Program-made: the position numbers and the translations under genes
In this document: positions 26,387 to 36,409 of the stretch, piece after piece
How the letters are laid out: each line of letters begins with the position of its first letter
Position numbering within the stretch: position 1 is the first letter of the stretch
Notes under the pieces: generated by a model
The model's input: only the letters and a program-made list of their open reading frames with translations
What the model was told of the DNA's origin: nothing
Database searches by the model: none
DNA from: JBGPQJ01 sp963709295
Lineage (GTDB): Bacteria > Chloroflexota > Anaerolineae > Anaerolineales > Villigracilaceae
Assembly (NCBI GenBank): GCA_963709295.1
Contig: CAVPVW010000008.1
Coordinates: 1,054,001 to 1,118,000 of the forward strand
DNA length: 64,000 bases
Direction of reading: 5' to 3'

Positions 26387-27455
26387 AATCCCGTACATTC
26401 CTGCCATAACCTTGCTCTGCCAATACTTTTCCATCTTCAAAGGCTGTCTTCCCGCGCAGCACAACCTTCCTAACCTTGCCTTTGACCTTCCAGCCTTCGA
26501 AGGGGGTCCAGCCGCAGCGCGAGTGCAAGTCGGCTGCTCTGATTTCATATTCCGCGTTCTCGTCCACCTCGACCCAGGTCTCGGACTGTTCGGGGAGCTT
26601 GAAGATGCGGCGCGGATTCACCACCGATTTCTGGATGATGTCATCGATGGTCAAGCGACCTTCGGAGACAGCCGTGAGCAGGAGGGGCAGCATCGTCTCC
26701 ACGCCGGGGAAGCCGGGAGGGGGATTTTCGCCGTCTTTTTCTGCGAGAGTATGCGGCGCGTGGTCGGTGGCGAAACAGTCGATGACATCCAAATTAGCCC
26801 AGAGGGTATCCACATCTTTTTTAGAGGCTAAACGTGGACGCACCTCGCCGCGGCCGGGATGTCCATTTGAAATAGTGGGAAGGTCATCTTTTGTGAGAAA
26901 CAGATGATGTGGGCAGACTTCGCAGGTCACCTTGACCCCGTGCGCTTTGGCTTCCTTGATCAGCAGTACTTCCTCGCGCAGGGAAATGTGCGCGATGTGG
27001 ATGGGCTTGTCGTACATCTGCGCCATCCACAGGGCGGCGGCCATGCTGCGACTCTCGGAGTGGGTCACGATGGGCGTCTCGCCCGGCCACAGACGGAAAT
27101 GCTCCAGCCACAGGGTCATATCGTCGAGGCGCAGCTCCCCAAACGTGGAGTCGAGGTACATCTTCAACGCGGCGGCCTTGGGAGCGAGGCGTGCGACCTC
27201 GGCGACGTTATCGGGACCGGCGCCGAGGTACTGCCCATAGTCGCAGCGGGCTTTCTCCTTGGCGGCGTCGAGAGCGAGGTCGAGAGTCTCCGAGTCGAAG
27301 ATGGGCGGCTTGGTGTTCGGCATGGCCAGGATCATGGTCACGCCGCCGGCCAGCGCGGATGCAGTCGCCGTGTCCCAGTCCTCTTTATGAGTCTGTCCGG
27401 GTTCGCGCACATGGACGTGGGGGTCGATCAATCCGGGAAGTTTGAGCATGTTCAT
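26385..27455 (-). CDS. pyrC: Dihydroorotase
   Basis: PyrC closes carbamoyl aspartate to dihydroorotate. It is a cyclic amidohydrolase with the metal motif DPHVHVREPGQTHKEDW at the N-terminus. HIAHISLREEVLLIK, CEVCPHHLFLT and CFATDHAPHTLAEK supply further metal and substrate ligands. AALKMYLDSTFGEL replaces the carboxylated-Lys region typical of the type I enzymes, with a Lys in AALKMY. The start at MNMLKLPG is preferred to an ATG 24 codons upstream that has no family match. It lies between uraA and pyrB, and its end overlaps the terminator of the antiparallel toxin-antitoxin-like genes. Confidence 0.9.
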   Translation of the reverse strand: MNMLKLPGLIDPHVHVREPGQTHKEDWDTATASALAGGVTMILAMPNTKPPIFDSETLDLALDAAKEKARCDYGQYLGAGPDNVAEVARLAPKAAALKMYLDSTFGELRLDDMTLWLEHFRLWPGETPIVTHSESRSMAAALWMAQMYDKPIHIAHISLREEVLLIKEAKAHGVKVTCEVCPHHLFLTKDDLPTISNGHPGRGEVRPRLASKKDVDTLWANLDVIDCFATDHAPHTLAEKDGENPPPGFPGVETMLPLLLTAVSEGRLTIDDIIQKSVVNPRRIFKLPEQSETWVEVDENAEYEIRAADLHSRCGWTPFEGWKVKGKVRKVVLRGKTAFEDGKVLAEQGYGRNVRD

Positions 27456-27499
27456 TAATCCGCTATCAGGAGAAGGGGTGAAGGCACCGTGCGTGCTAA

Positions 27500-27532
27500 G
27501 GGGATTGGGACTACCCCTGCTTCCCAATCCCC
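27500..27532. repeat. Hairpin between uraA and pyrC
   Basis: GGGGATTGGGA and TCCCAATCCCC form an 11-base perfect stem in the roughly 100-base gap between uraA and pyrC. No U-run follows, so it may stabilise or process the operon mRNA rather than end it. Confidence 0.45.
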
Positions 27533-27561
27533 ATCATAATCCTTAATCCGTTGCCCGTTTG

Positions 27562-28929
27562 TTAATCGCCTCGGACTGCAGGCGGTTTGATGAATACAAA
27601 GATCAGGTTGACCACGATGCCGGCGATGGCGGCGAAGACGATGGCCGGGATGCCGCTCGGGAAGAGCACCGGGATCTCGAAGGGGAACAACCCATTGGGC
27701 AGGGCCAGGTTGCCGCCGATGCCGCACACGAGGATGATAGAACCGACTGCCAGGTTGCGCGGGCTGAACAGGTTGACCTTCTCCGACTGGATGAGTGCGA
27801 CACCCTGCATGCCGATCACACCGAACAGGTAGATGGCCAGTCCGCCCGTCACGGCGACGGGGATGGAGTTAACAATCCCGGCCAGCTTGCCGATGAACGC
27901 CATCGCGATGGCAATGCCGCCTGCGGTCATCAACACTGGGATCGAGTAGTTGCGCGTGATGGCCATCAGTGAATTATTCTCACCGTAGTTGGTGCCTGCG
28001 GCGCCGCCTAAAAAGCCGGCGACGAGATCATCGGCGCCGTCGCCGACCAGGTTGAGACCGATCAGGTTCTTGATGTTGAACGGCTGCCGGCCCATTTCCG
28101 TGGCCAGCTCGTCCACGTACAGACTCATCTGGTACAGGTGCGCGGTGGATTCAGGGATGGTGGCGATGGCGATCAGCGCGACGCTGAAGACCAGCCCCCA
28201 GGCTCGGGGATCGCTGAAAGCGGGGAACGTCACGGGCGGCATGCGCAGCCAGGGCGCTTCGGTGATGACGCTGTAATCCACCAGGCCGAGGATCATGCAG
28301 ACGATGTATCCCAGAGCCGCGCCGAACAGGATCGGCAGCATGCCCCAGAAGCCCTTCCCCTGAAGATAGACGGAGAAAACGATCGTGGCGAGCAGAGTGA
28401 TGATGGCGACCAGCCAGTTCGCGCCGGCCATATTGAGCGCCGCACCTGCCAGCGCCACACCAATGACGATGGCCACCGAGCCTGTGACGATGGGCGGCAG
28501 GACCCGGTCCAGTGCAGCCTTGCCGATGCGCATGATCAGCAGGCCGATCAGGATCTCGAAGACCGCCGTCCCGATGATACCGACCTGCACCAGCCGCACC
28601 CCGTCCGCGCAGTAATACGTGTTGGGGTCGTTGAAGCAGCCGCCGGCATACGCGTTCATCGCGGTCATCATCACGGCGATGTACGCGAAGGAGGAGCCGT
28701 AATACATGGGGATCTTGCGCTTGGTGACCAGCAGGGCGATGATGGTGCCCAGGCCGGACGTGAGCAGCGTCACGCTGACGTCGAACTTGGTCAGAATGGC
28801 GACCAGCACGGTGGCGGGGAACATGGTCAGCACCTGTTGGAAGCCGAGGCTGAGCATCATGCCCCAGGGCGGGGAGTCGTCGGGCATGAAGCCCAGGACC
28901 TTGCTTTTGGATTTTGTTTCTGCAGCCAT
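27562..28929 (-). CDS. uraA: Uracil/xanthine permease, NCS2 family
   Basis: UraA is a membrane transporter that brings uracil into the cell by proton symport. The 455-residue protein has about 14 hydrophobic stretches. Family marks include PPWGMMLSLGFQQVLTMFP in the first helix and the substrate-loop motif GGAAGTNYGENNSLMAITR near residue 315. VTGSVAIVIGVALAG and IPVAVTGGLAIYLFG are also typical. Position at the head of the pyr genes makes uracil more likely than purines. GAGGAGA precedes the ATG. A promoter and a terminator-like hairpin lie in the 5' leader, so expression is probably attenuated when pyrimidines are plentiful. Confidence 0.88.
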   Translation of the reverse strand: MAAETKSKSKVLGFMPDDSPPWGMMLSLGFQQVLTMFPATVLVAILTKFDVSVTLLTSGLGTIIALLVTKRKIPMYYGSSFAYIAVMMTAMNAYAGGCFNDPNTYYCADGVRLVQVGIIGTAVFEILIGLLIMRIGKAALDRVLPPIVTGSVAIVIGVALAGAALNMAGANWLVAIITLLATIVFSVYLQGKGFWGMLPILFGAALGYIVCMILGLVDYSVITEAPWLRMPPVTFPAFSDPRAWGLVFSVALIAIATIPESTAHLYQMSLYVDELATEMGRQPFNIKNLIGLNLVGDGADDLVAGFLGGAAGTNYGENNSLMAITRNYSIPVLMTAGGIAIAMAFIGKLAGIVNSIPVAVTGGLAIYLFGVIGMQGVALIQSEKVNLFSPRNLAVGSIILVCGIGGNLALPNGLFPFEIPVLFPSGIPAIVFAAIAGIVVNLIFVFIKPPAVRGD

Positions 28930-29007
28930 TACATTCTCCTCTCAGGATGGGTTGGGCTCGGCCTCTCCCCGCCCCTCTCCCGGGGGCGAGAGTGACGGTG
29001 AGGAGGC

Positions 29008-29039
29008 AAAAAAAAGAGAGCCGCTAAAAGCGACTCTCT
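29008..29039 (-). promoter_or_regulatory. Putative transcription attenuator in the uraA leader
   Basis: Read on the minus strand, AGAGAGTCGCT and AGCGGCTCTCT pair with one mismatch around a three-base loop, and a run of eight U residues follows. No minus-strand gene lies upstream, since rnz diverges, so this terminator sits inside the leader of uraA, about 80 bases before the start. Upstream segments CTGAAA and TTTCAG, and AGGCGA and TCGCCT, can form alternative stems. Confidence 0.65.
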
Positions 29040-29123
29040 AATTTCTGAAAAATGGAACACCTGCCCCAATGTTGTGTGATCGTAATTTCAGGCGAGGTGG
29101 ACATTGTCTGTACATTTCGCCTA

Positions 29124-29151
29124 ATTCTATTCATCTGCGGTTTTTTGTCAA
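29124..29151 (-). promoter_or_regulatory. uraA/pyr promoter
   Basis: Minus strand TTGACA (perfect -35) and TAGAAT (-10) are separated by 16 bases. Transcription would start about 80 bases ahead of the attenuator hairpin. Confidence 0.7.
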
Positions 29152-29226
29152 GAGGGACGGACGGGTATTGGAATTTTTTAAGGTACAATCATTTGGCACG
29201 CAAATCAGTAATTTTAGGAAAAAAAC

Positions 29227-30159
29227 TTGTTTGAAATCCTTTTCCTGGGTACCTCCGCTTCAGCGCCTTCAGCCAAGCGCGGACTCTCCGCCCAGATCGT
29301 CAAGCACGACGAATACCGTTTCCTGATCGATTGCGGCGAGGGGACGCAGCGCCAGATCCTACAGTCGGGCGCCGGCTTCAAGCACCTCAACCGCATCCTG
29401 CTGACGCACGGGCACCTCGACCACATCCTCGGGTTGGCGGGGCTGCTCTCCACCTTCATGCGCTGGGAGGCCATCGACCAACTCGAAATCTTCGGGGGCC
29501 GGGGGACGCTCGAGCGCGTCCGCACGCTGCTGTACGACGTGGTGCTGCGCGGCGTCAAGCCGCCCATGCCGTTGAACCTGCGCGAGATCAAGCCGGGCGT
29601 GTTTTTCGAAGGCGACGACTTCACCCTGTCGGCCTTCCCCGTCACCCACCGCGGACCGGACTGCTTCGGCTTCCTGTTCGAGAGCAAGGCGCGCCGCCCG
29701 TTCCTCGATGCGAAGGCGACCGAACTGGGCGTGCCGTTCGGACCCGAACGCCGCGACCTCGTGGAGGGAAAATCCATCACGCTGCCGGATGGGCGCGCCG
29801 TCACGCCGGACGAGGTGCTGGGTCCGCTGCAAAAGGGAATCAAGTTTGTCGTGGTGGGGGATACCGGCAAAACGGAGGACCTGCTCGAGGTCTGCCGCGA
29901 CGCCGACGCGCTGGTGATCGAGGCGACCTATCTCGACGCCGAAGCGGACATGGCGAAAGAGTTTTCGCACAACACCGCCAAACGGGCTGCGGAGTTGGCA
30001 CGCGACGCCGGCGTGAAGAAGTTGATCCTGACCCACATCTCCCGCCGTTACCGCGAGAAGGACGTGCTGGCCGAGGCGCAGGCGATCTTCCCCAACACGT
30101 CGGTGGCTCGCGATTTCGATAATTTCCAGATCAAGCGGGAAGCGAACCCCGAAGGGTAA
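29227..30159 (+). CDS. rnz: Ribonuclease Z, MBL fold
   Basis: RNase Z trims the 3' ends of tRNA precursors. The metallo-beta-lactamase metal site is seen in ILLTHGHLDHILGLAG (the usual HxHxDH with a Leu spacer), with FLIDCGEGTQRQ before it. FVVVGDTGKTEDLLEVC, EATYLDAE and LILTHISRRYREKD supply the remaining ligands. FPVTHRGPDCFGFLFE is the family substrate segment. The length of 310 residues is normal. The start codon is TTG, chosen because TAGGAAAAAAA precedes it and the fold begins at once (MFEILFLGTSASAPSAKRG). It diverges from uraA and ends at a long palindrome. Confidence 0.9.
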   Translation: MFEILFLGTSASAPSAKRGLSAQIVKHDEYRFLIDCGEGTQRQILQSGAGFKHLNRILLTHGHLDHILGLAGLLSTFMRWEAIDQLEIFGGRGTLERVRTLLYDVVLRGVKPPMPLNLREIKPGVFFEGDDFTLSAFPVTHRGPDCFGFLFESKARRPFLDAKATELGVPFGPERRDLVEGKSITLPDGRAVTPDEVLGPLQKGIKFVVVGDTGKTEDLLEVCRDADALVIEATYLDAEADMAKEFSHNTAKRAAELARDAGVKKLILTHISRRYREKDVLAEAQAIFPNTSVARDFDNFQIKREANPEG

Positions 30160-30173
30160 CAGCCAATCCGGTT

Positions 30174-30224
30174 TTATAAATCAAGTGACAGTCATCTCAC
30201 AGATGACTGTCACTTGATTTATAA
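30174..30224. terminator. Long perfect palindrome between convergent genes
   Basis: Two 24-base arms (TTATAAATCAAGTGACAGTC... and its complement) surround a three-base loop, with no mismatch. It lies between rnz and the mutase gene and probably ends both transcripts, although T-runs are weak. Confidence 0.7.
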
Positions 30225-30245
30225 CTTTAGTCAAATCACGACCTT

Positions 30246-31926
<1,681 letters not shown>

Positions 31927-32084
31927 GCGGCCTCCTTTTTGGCGATGACGGCATTATAGCATCTTCGGTTTTCTTTAGGTCAATAAGCGATTTAAGGGAG
32001 TGCCTAAGGCTAAGCTTGTTTTATACTTCCTTCTGCGCTATACTAGACAATCTTTATCCAAATATTGTCCTCATGGAGAGAAAA

Positions 32085-32618
32085 ATGGAAAAACCGAAAA
32101 GGTATCACCCGTTATTAGTCGCCCTGCATTGGCTGCTGGCTCTGCTGATCATCTTTATGCTGCTGGTGGGTCTGCTCTCACTCAAGTGGATGCCGAATAA
32201 CCCCGCCAAGCTCCTGCCGCTGGGATTCCACATGGCGACAGGCATCATCATCCTGGTGCTGATGCTGGTCCGCCTCGGTGTGCGGATTGCCAAACCAAAA
32301 CCCGCTCCCGCCACTGCTGGTAACCGCTTCCTGGATTTCATCGGCAAGCTCACGCATTACGCACTCTATCTCTTTGCCATCCTGATGGCGTTCAGCGAAA
32401 TCGGCATCTCCATGCAGGCCGGTTTGGGGCCGATCGTTTTTGGCGCTTCCGGCGCATCGCTGCCCGAGGATTTCTTTGTGTACCCGGCGCGTTACGGGCA
32501 CGGTTATATTGCCATTATCCTGATCGTGCTCATCCTGCTGCATTTTGCGGCGGCCATGTATCACCAGTTCTTCCGCAAGGACAGGCTGTTGAGCCGGATG
32601 TGGTTCGGCAAGGAATAA
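32085..32618 (+). CDS. Cytochrome b561 family protein
   Basis: The 177-residue membrane protein has four helices and the di-heme b561 layout. Heme-ligand histidines are seen in YHPLLVALHWLLALL, LGFHMATG, THYALYL and LLHFAAAMYHQFF. It would pass electrons between quinone and periplasmic acceptors, including superoxide in some relatives (CybB type). The ATG at MEKPKRYHP is preferred to one four codons earlier because GGAGAG lies directly ahead of it. The lipoprotein gene follows after 15 bases, so both are probably on one transcript. Confidence 0.82.
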   Translation: MEKPKRYHPLLVALHWLLALLIIFMLLVGLLSLKWMPNNPAKLLPLGFHMATGIIILVLMLVRLGVRIAKPKPAPATAGNRFLDFIGKLTHYALYLFAILMAFSEIGISMQAGLGPIVFGASGASLPEDFFVYPARYGHGYIAIILIVLILLHFAAAMYHQFFRKDRLLSRMWFGKE

Positions 32619-32633
32619 GCCGGAAGGCGGTCT

Positions 32634-33041
32634 GTGATACCCCGATTGCGTTACAAAGTCATTGCGTTGGCAATCCTTGTGTCGATCACCGGTTCTGCCT
32701 GCATGCTGCTTCCTTTTTACCCTCCTCCGGAACAAACGCGCCAGCCGCTGATCCTGGAGCCTGCAACCCTCCCGCCAGCCCAGAAGGGGGTCGCTTACGA
32801 GGCCGAACTGAGCGTCTCTCAAAACGAAACGCCGGTGGTCGATTTTTACCTCATTGAGGGTGCGCTGCCGGATGGATTGATCATCGAGCATGTCGAGGCT
32901 GAAGACACGGCGAAAATCACCGGTACTCCATCGAAAGCCGGGAGGTTTACCTTTACGATTCTTGTGCAATGCTATGGGACAAGTGTCAGCGGGCAGCAGA
33001 TGAGCAGGGAGTATTTCATTCTCGTGGAGGATAGAAATTAA
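32634..33041 (+). CDS. Small lipoprotein with putative Ig fold
   Basis: The 135-residue product starts with a signal peptide and lipobox (ALAILVSITGSACM). The mature part resembles a He_PIG/cadherin-like putative Ig domain: PAQKGVAYEAELSVSQNE, FYLIEGALPDGLIIEH and AKITGTPSKAGRFTFTILV are the typical strands (GxAYxAxL, LPxGLxL, GTPxxAGxFxFT). It starts at GTG; no better start is seen. Its role is unknown, but it is probably anchored to the membrane near the cytochrome encoded just upstream. Confidence 0.65.
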   Translation: MIPRLRYKVIALAILVSITGSACMLLPFYPPPEQTRQPLILEPATLPPAQKGVAYEAELSVSQNETPVVDFYLIEGALPDGLIIEHVEAEDTAKITGTPSKAGRFTFTILVQCYGTSVSGQQMSREYFILVEDRN

Positions 33042-33196
33042 TTGAAATAAAAACAAACCATTTTTGGTTCATCCTGTTTTTCCTTGCTGTTTCCCTCTCG
33101 TGCAGCGCCGTTGGTCTTACCGTGCAATCCTCTGGTGATGCACCAGGCAAAGTCTTGTTCATCCGCAACTGGATCCCGGCATCGCCGCCGCCCTGA
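33041..33196 (+). CDS. Possible tiny lipoprotein without a standard start codon
   Basis: The frame reads IEIKTNHFWFILFFLAVSLS, then CSAVGLTVQSSGDAPGKVL and a few more residues to a stop. The hydrophobic run ending in SLSC is a good lipobox. The only upstream candidates for a start are ATT or ATA; an in-frame stop precedes them. A single-base error could link it to the TTG that directly follows the previous gene's stop. It may be a real 50-residue lipoprotein or a remnant. Confidence 0.35.
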   Translation: MEIKTNHFWFILFFLAVSLSCSAVGLTVQSSGDAPGKVLFIRNWIPASPPP

Positions 33197-33244
33197 CCTT
33201 GCTGGGACACGGACCGAAGTTATCTGCGTTTGGGATTTTTATTC

Positions 33245-33284
33245 AAAGACACTTTGGAGGCTCGTTAATCCAGGGTGTCTTTTT
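33245..33284 (+). terminator. Terminator after the cytochrome/lipoprotein genes
   Basis: AAAGACACTTTGG and CCAGGGTGTCTTT pair over 13 positions, including two G-U pairs, across a 12-base loop. The stem ends in a run of five T. Confidence 0.65.
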
Positions 33285-33354
33285 GTTGCCTGCAATGGAT
33301 TTCGGGGATATAGTTATGCTGATACATTCCCTGTTGAAAGGAGATGCTCAGACC

Positions 33355-33841
33355 ATGGACGCTTTGGAAGCCATTCGAACCAGAAGAAGTGTGCGCCAAT
33401 ATACAGGTGAAAAGATTCCCCGCGCCGATTTGGAAACTCTCGTGGATGCCGCCCGGCTCGCGCCTACCGGGAGCAACAAACAGCCCTGGGATTTTATCGT
33501 CGTGACCGACGAGGCTATGATCAACCAGTTGAAGATCGCCTCGCAATGGATGGACAAGGCGGCAGCCATCATCGCCGTGGTCATGGATCCCTCCTCGCGC
33601 TGGTGGGTGGAGGATGCCTCGGCGGCGGTCGAGAACATCCTGCTGGCCAGTGTCGCGCTCGGCTATGGCGCCTGCTGGCTGGAGGGTTACACCCTGCCCT
33701 CGCGAAGAGGAGTTCAAAGAGTTGTTGGGAATACCCGAGTCGAAGCGGCTGATCACGCTGGTGCCGGTAGGCGTGCCGGCTGAATCGCCCGTTGTGGAGA
33801 AGAAACCGCTAAGCGAGGTCCTGCATTGGGAGAAGTATTGA
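33355..33841 (+). CDS. Nitroreductase family protein (frameshifted)
   Basis: This is an FMN-dependent oxidoreductase of the nitroreductase fold. It starts MDALEAIRTRRSVRQYTGEKI, where RRSVRxY contacts FMN. ARLAPTGSNKQPWDFIVVTD, DASAAVENILLASVALGYGACWLEGY and the C-terminal GIPESKRLITLVPVGVPAE are standard family parts. One frame change near 33705 (at TLPSR) joins them. The corrected length is about 162 residues, at the short end of the family. AAAGGAG lies about 12 bases ahead of the chosen ATG. Substrate is unknown. It lies between two terminators, so it is transcribed alone. Confidence 0.83.
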
Positions 33842-33867
33842 AAATTGGCACGGCTGCTCTTTGCGAA

Positions 33868-33899
33868 AAAACTCCCCACCGTTCGAGGTGGGGAGTTTT
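33868..33899. terminator. Terminator between nitroreductase and GH25 genes
   Basis: AAAACTCCCCACC and GGTGGGGAGTTTT form a perfect 13-base stem with a six-base loop, with T-runs available on both strands. The flanking genes converge on it. Confidence 0.85.
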
Positions 33900-33937
33900 G
33901 TGTCAAATTCAACGTCAATTCTCGAAGCCCGGGCAGC

Positions 33938-34954
33938 TCATTTGCTGACCGGCGTCAGATAGGCGGCATACACCCAGCCGCCGCCGGTGAGCCTGGCCCA
34001 CTTTCCCTGGCGTTCTTCGACCGTCACCTGCTCGTTTTTCGTCAAAATACCCTTGACCTCATGTTCGGTCCCCGGTCCCTTGCGAATATTCAGGGCATCG
34101 ACATTCACGAGGAAGTTCGAGCCTTTCTTGGTGTCCAGCTGGGTATCGGACCAGACATCCGGCTGATTTTCCTTGGCCTTTTTCGCTTTAACGGTGGCTT
34201 TGCTTGATTTGATCCGGTCGATAAACCCGCCATCGAACACGTTGACATCCAAAGGGGAGAAATCCTTGGCGTCACGATAAACCCCGGGCAGGATGCAGCG
34301 GTCCCCGGTAAACTGGTGTCCAATGAGTTTCTTTACATCTGCTCCATCGGGGATGGATGGCTTGTAGTTCGGGAGCCACTTCTCCCTCAGCTCAGCCCAG
34401 GTCATCTCTGTTTTCTTCTTGGGATAATTCCAATAATGGGCAACCCAGAGATGATAATCGCCGATCCAGTTCTTGGTTTCCACAGCCCAGGAGGAGGTAA
34501 AGCCCCGGTTGGTGTATACTCCGCACATATCCCTGGACATCCTGGCAGCCAGGGTCTTCATATAAACATGATTATGAAGGCTGATGTTCTTGCTCGATGC
34601 CCGCTTAACATCACTCCAGGCGATCTTGGTTTGCGCCGCTGCATAAAACTCCTCCCAGTTGACCCAAGACTGTTCCTGGTCCGCCCACAGGAATTTGATG
34701 GGCAACCCCGTCTTTTCGATATCATCGATAGCCCATTCGGCCTGCTCGGCGGGGTCCATGATGATATCGTCCCAGTGGTAGGCCATTAAGGGTATCCCGG
34801 CTTTGGCAAGCACGGCGCCGTGCACTTCGAATTTGGGATCACGGCGCATCCCGCTGCCGGACTTGATGATGACCGCTTCCACGCCGTCCAACTCATCGGG
34901 CTTGACGTGGTCCTGCCATTTTGAAATATCGATAACGATGCGAGGGTCTTTCAT
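33938..34954 (-). CDS. GH25 muramidase-like protein with C-terminal SH3 domain
   Basis: The N-terminal two thirds match glycoside hydrolase family 25 (lysozyme). VIDISKWQDHV opens the barrel with the catalytic-site Asp, AVIIKSGSG and PLMAYHWDDIIMDPAEQAEW follow, and FLWADQEQSW carries the acidic pair usually seen as D-x-E. MCGVYTNRGFTSSW and LWVAHYWNY close the barrel. Residues 278-335 form a bacterial SH3 domain (ALNIRKGPGTEHEVKGIL, WARLTGGGWVYAAYL), which often binds cell wall. No signal peptide is visible, so the protein is either exported by another route or released by lysis. It would cut peptidoglycan between MurNAc and GlcNAc. Confidence 0.82.
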   Translation of the reverse strand: MKDPRIVIDISKWQDHVKPDELDGVEAVIIKSGSGMRRDPKFEVHGAVLAKAGIPLMAYHWDDIIMDPAEQAEWAIDDIEKTGLPIKFLWADQEQSWVNWEEFYAAAQTKIAWSDVKRASSKNISLHNHVYMKTLAARMSRDMCGVYTNRGFTSSWAVETKNWIGDYHLWVAHYWNYPKKKTEMTWAELREKWLPNYKPSIPDGADVKKLIGHQFTGDRCILPGVYRDAKDFSPLDVNVFDGGFIDRIKSSKATVKAKKAKENQPDVWSDTQLDTKKGSNFLVNVDALNIRKGPGTEHEVKGILTKNEQVTVEERQGKWARLTGGGWVYAAYLTPVSK

Positions 34955-35115
34955 TCCGGGTTTCCTCCCGACAATTGAAGATAAAAAGCATCCTTATTGT
35001 ACAGCTTATTTCTTAAATTTCAACATTCTATCAGCCTGCTCTTGTGAAAATGTCCTCATGCCATAAAGCCTCCCCAAATGATGGATGATAAAATAACAGG
35101 GCGTGGAGCGATGAT

Positions 35116-36330
35116 ATGGTCGATGAAGCGTTGAAAAAGAGAGCCGGGACCTACCTGCAGAGACTGTGTGAGCAAATCCCTTCGCGCTGCGTCGGCAGCC
35201 GGGGCAACCGGGATGCAACCGATTTCTTCGCCCGGCAGATGGAATCCTTCGGTTTTCAGGTCGAACTCCCGCAGTTCGCCTGCATGGACTGGACCCAGCA
35301 GGGCGCGTCGCTTTCGGTCGGCGGGAATCCGGTCGAGGCGCAGGTCAGCCCCTATTCGTCGGGAGGCCAATTCGAGGCGCCACTTGCAGCCGTCTCGTCG
35401 CTGGCGGAACTGGAAGCCCTCGAGGCGGATGACAGCATCCTCCTGGTGCGCGGAGAGTTGGCACGCGAGCAGCTGATGCCAAAGAGCTTCACCTTCTACA
35501 ATCCCGATGAACATAAACATATCATCCGCCTGTTGGAGGAGAAAAAGCCGCAGGCGGTCATCGCCGCCACCTCGCGCAACCCCGAGATGGCGGGGGCGGT
35601 GTACCCGTTCCCGCTCATCGAAGACGGCGACTTCGACATCCCATCCGTTTACTTGACGGAGGAAGTGGGCGTCGAGCTTGCAACTCACACCGGAGAACGG
35701 GTCGCGCTCGACATCCGCGCCCAGCGGTCGCCGGCAAAAGGCGGCAACGTGATTGCCCGCAAGGGAAAGGGATTTCAGAAACGGGTCGTGTGCTTTGCCC
35801 ACATCGACAGCAAACAGGGTACCCCCGGCGCGCTCGACAACGCCTCGGGTGTGGCGATTCTGCTTCTGCTGGCGGAGCTGCTGGGGAATTACGACGGCGA
35901 CCTCGGCATCGAACTGGTGGCGCTCAATGGCGAAGATTATTACTCCAACCCGGGGGAGATGCTCTATCTAAACAACAACAAGGATCGTTTCGACGAAATC
36001 CTTCTGGGAATCAACCTGGACGGCGTGGGGTACCGCGAGGGGGACACTGCTTATTCGCTGTATGGCTGCCCGGAACAGCTTGCAGACCGCATCCGCGAGG
36101 TCTTGTCTTCTTGTGCAGGGATCGTCGAAGGGGAGCCGTGGGTGCAGGGCGACCATATGCTGTTTGTGATCAACCAGCGGCCTGCGTTGGCGCTGACCTC
36201 CACAGAGGTGCTGAGCCTGATGAACGAGATCGTCCATACGCCGGAGGATCGGGTGAGCATTGTCGATCCGGGCAGGCTGGTCCTGGCAGCGCAGGCTTTG
36301 CATGCCCTGCTGCAAAACCTGCGGGGATGA
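35116..36330 (+). CDS. M28 family zinc peptidase
   Basis: This is a predicted di-zinc aminopeptidase or related amidase of 404 residues. The N-terminal part holds a PA-like insert domain (about 55-200). The metal site follows in VVCFAHIDSKQGTPGALDNASGVA (His and Asp ligands) and ALNGEDYYSNPGE, where the Glu of GED is the likely general base. NLDGVGYREGDTAYSL and the C-terminal NEIVHTPEDRVSIVD complete the M28 pattern. No signal peptide is seen, so it probably acts in the cytoplasm. GGAGCG precedes the ATG. It diverges from the GH25 gene. The peptide substrate is unknown. Confidence 0.8.
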   Translation: MVDEALKKRAGTYLQRLCEQIPSRCVGSRGNRDATDFFARQMESFGFQVELPQFACMDWTQQGASLSVGGNPVEAQVSPYSSGGQFEAPLAAVSSLAELEALEADDSILLVRGELAREQLMPKSFTFYNPDEHKHIIRLLEEKKPQAVIAATSRNPEMAGAVYPFPLIEDGDFDIPSVYLTEEVGVELATHTGERVALDIRAQRSPAKGGNVIARKGKGFQKRVVCFAHIDSKQGTPGALDNASGVAILLLLAELLGNYDGDLGIELVALNGEDYYSNPGEMLYLNNNKDRFDEILLGINLDGVGYREGDTAYSLYGCPEQLADRIREVLSSCAGIVEGEPWVQGDHMLFVINQRPALALTSTEVLSLMNEIVHTPEDRVSIVDPGRLVLAAQALHALLQNLRG

Positions 36331-36364
36331 ATTTGTTCCCTGTATTTTGACCTCCGGATTCCTG

Positions 36365-36370
36365 TATAAT
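36365..36370 (+). promoter_or_regulatory. -10 box of the second kinase gene
   Basis: TATAAT lies about 40 bases before the start, so this transcript has a normal leader, with GGGAGAAAGG near the ATG acting as a ribosome site. No clear -35 box at the standard distance. Confidence 0.4.
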
Positions 36371-36409
36371 CAGCCATGAAGAGGGTCCTTACGGGAGAAA
36401 GGCTATTCG

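Noticed and set aside
33938..36330. Prophage lysis region (muramidase next to peptidase)
   Set aside because: No holin, tail or integrase genes; the neighbours are ordinary metabolic genes.
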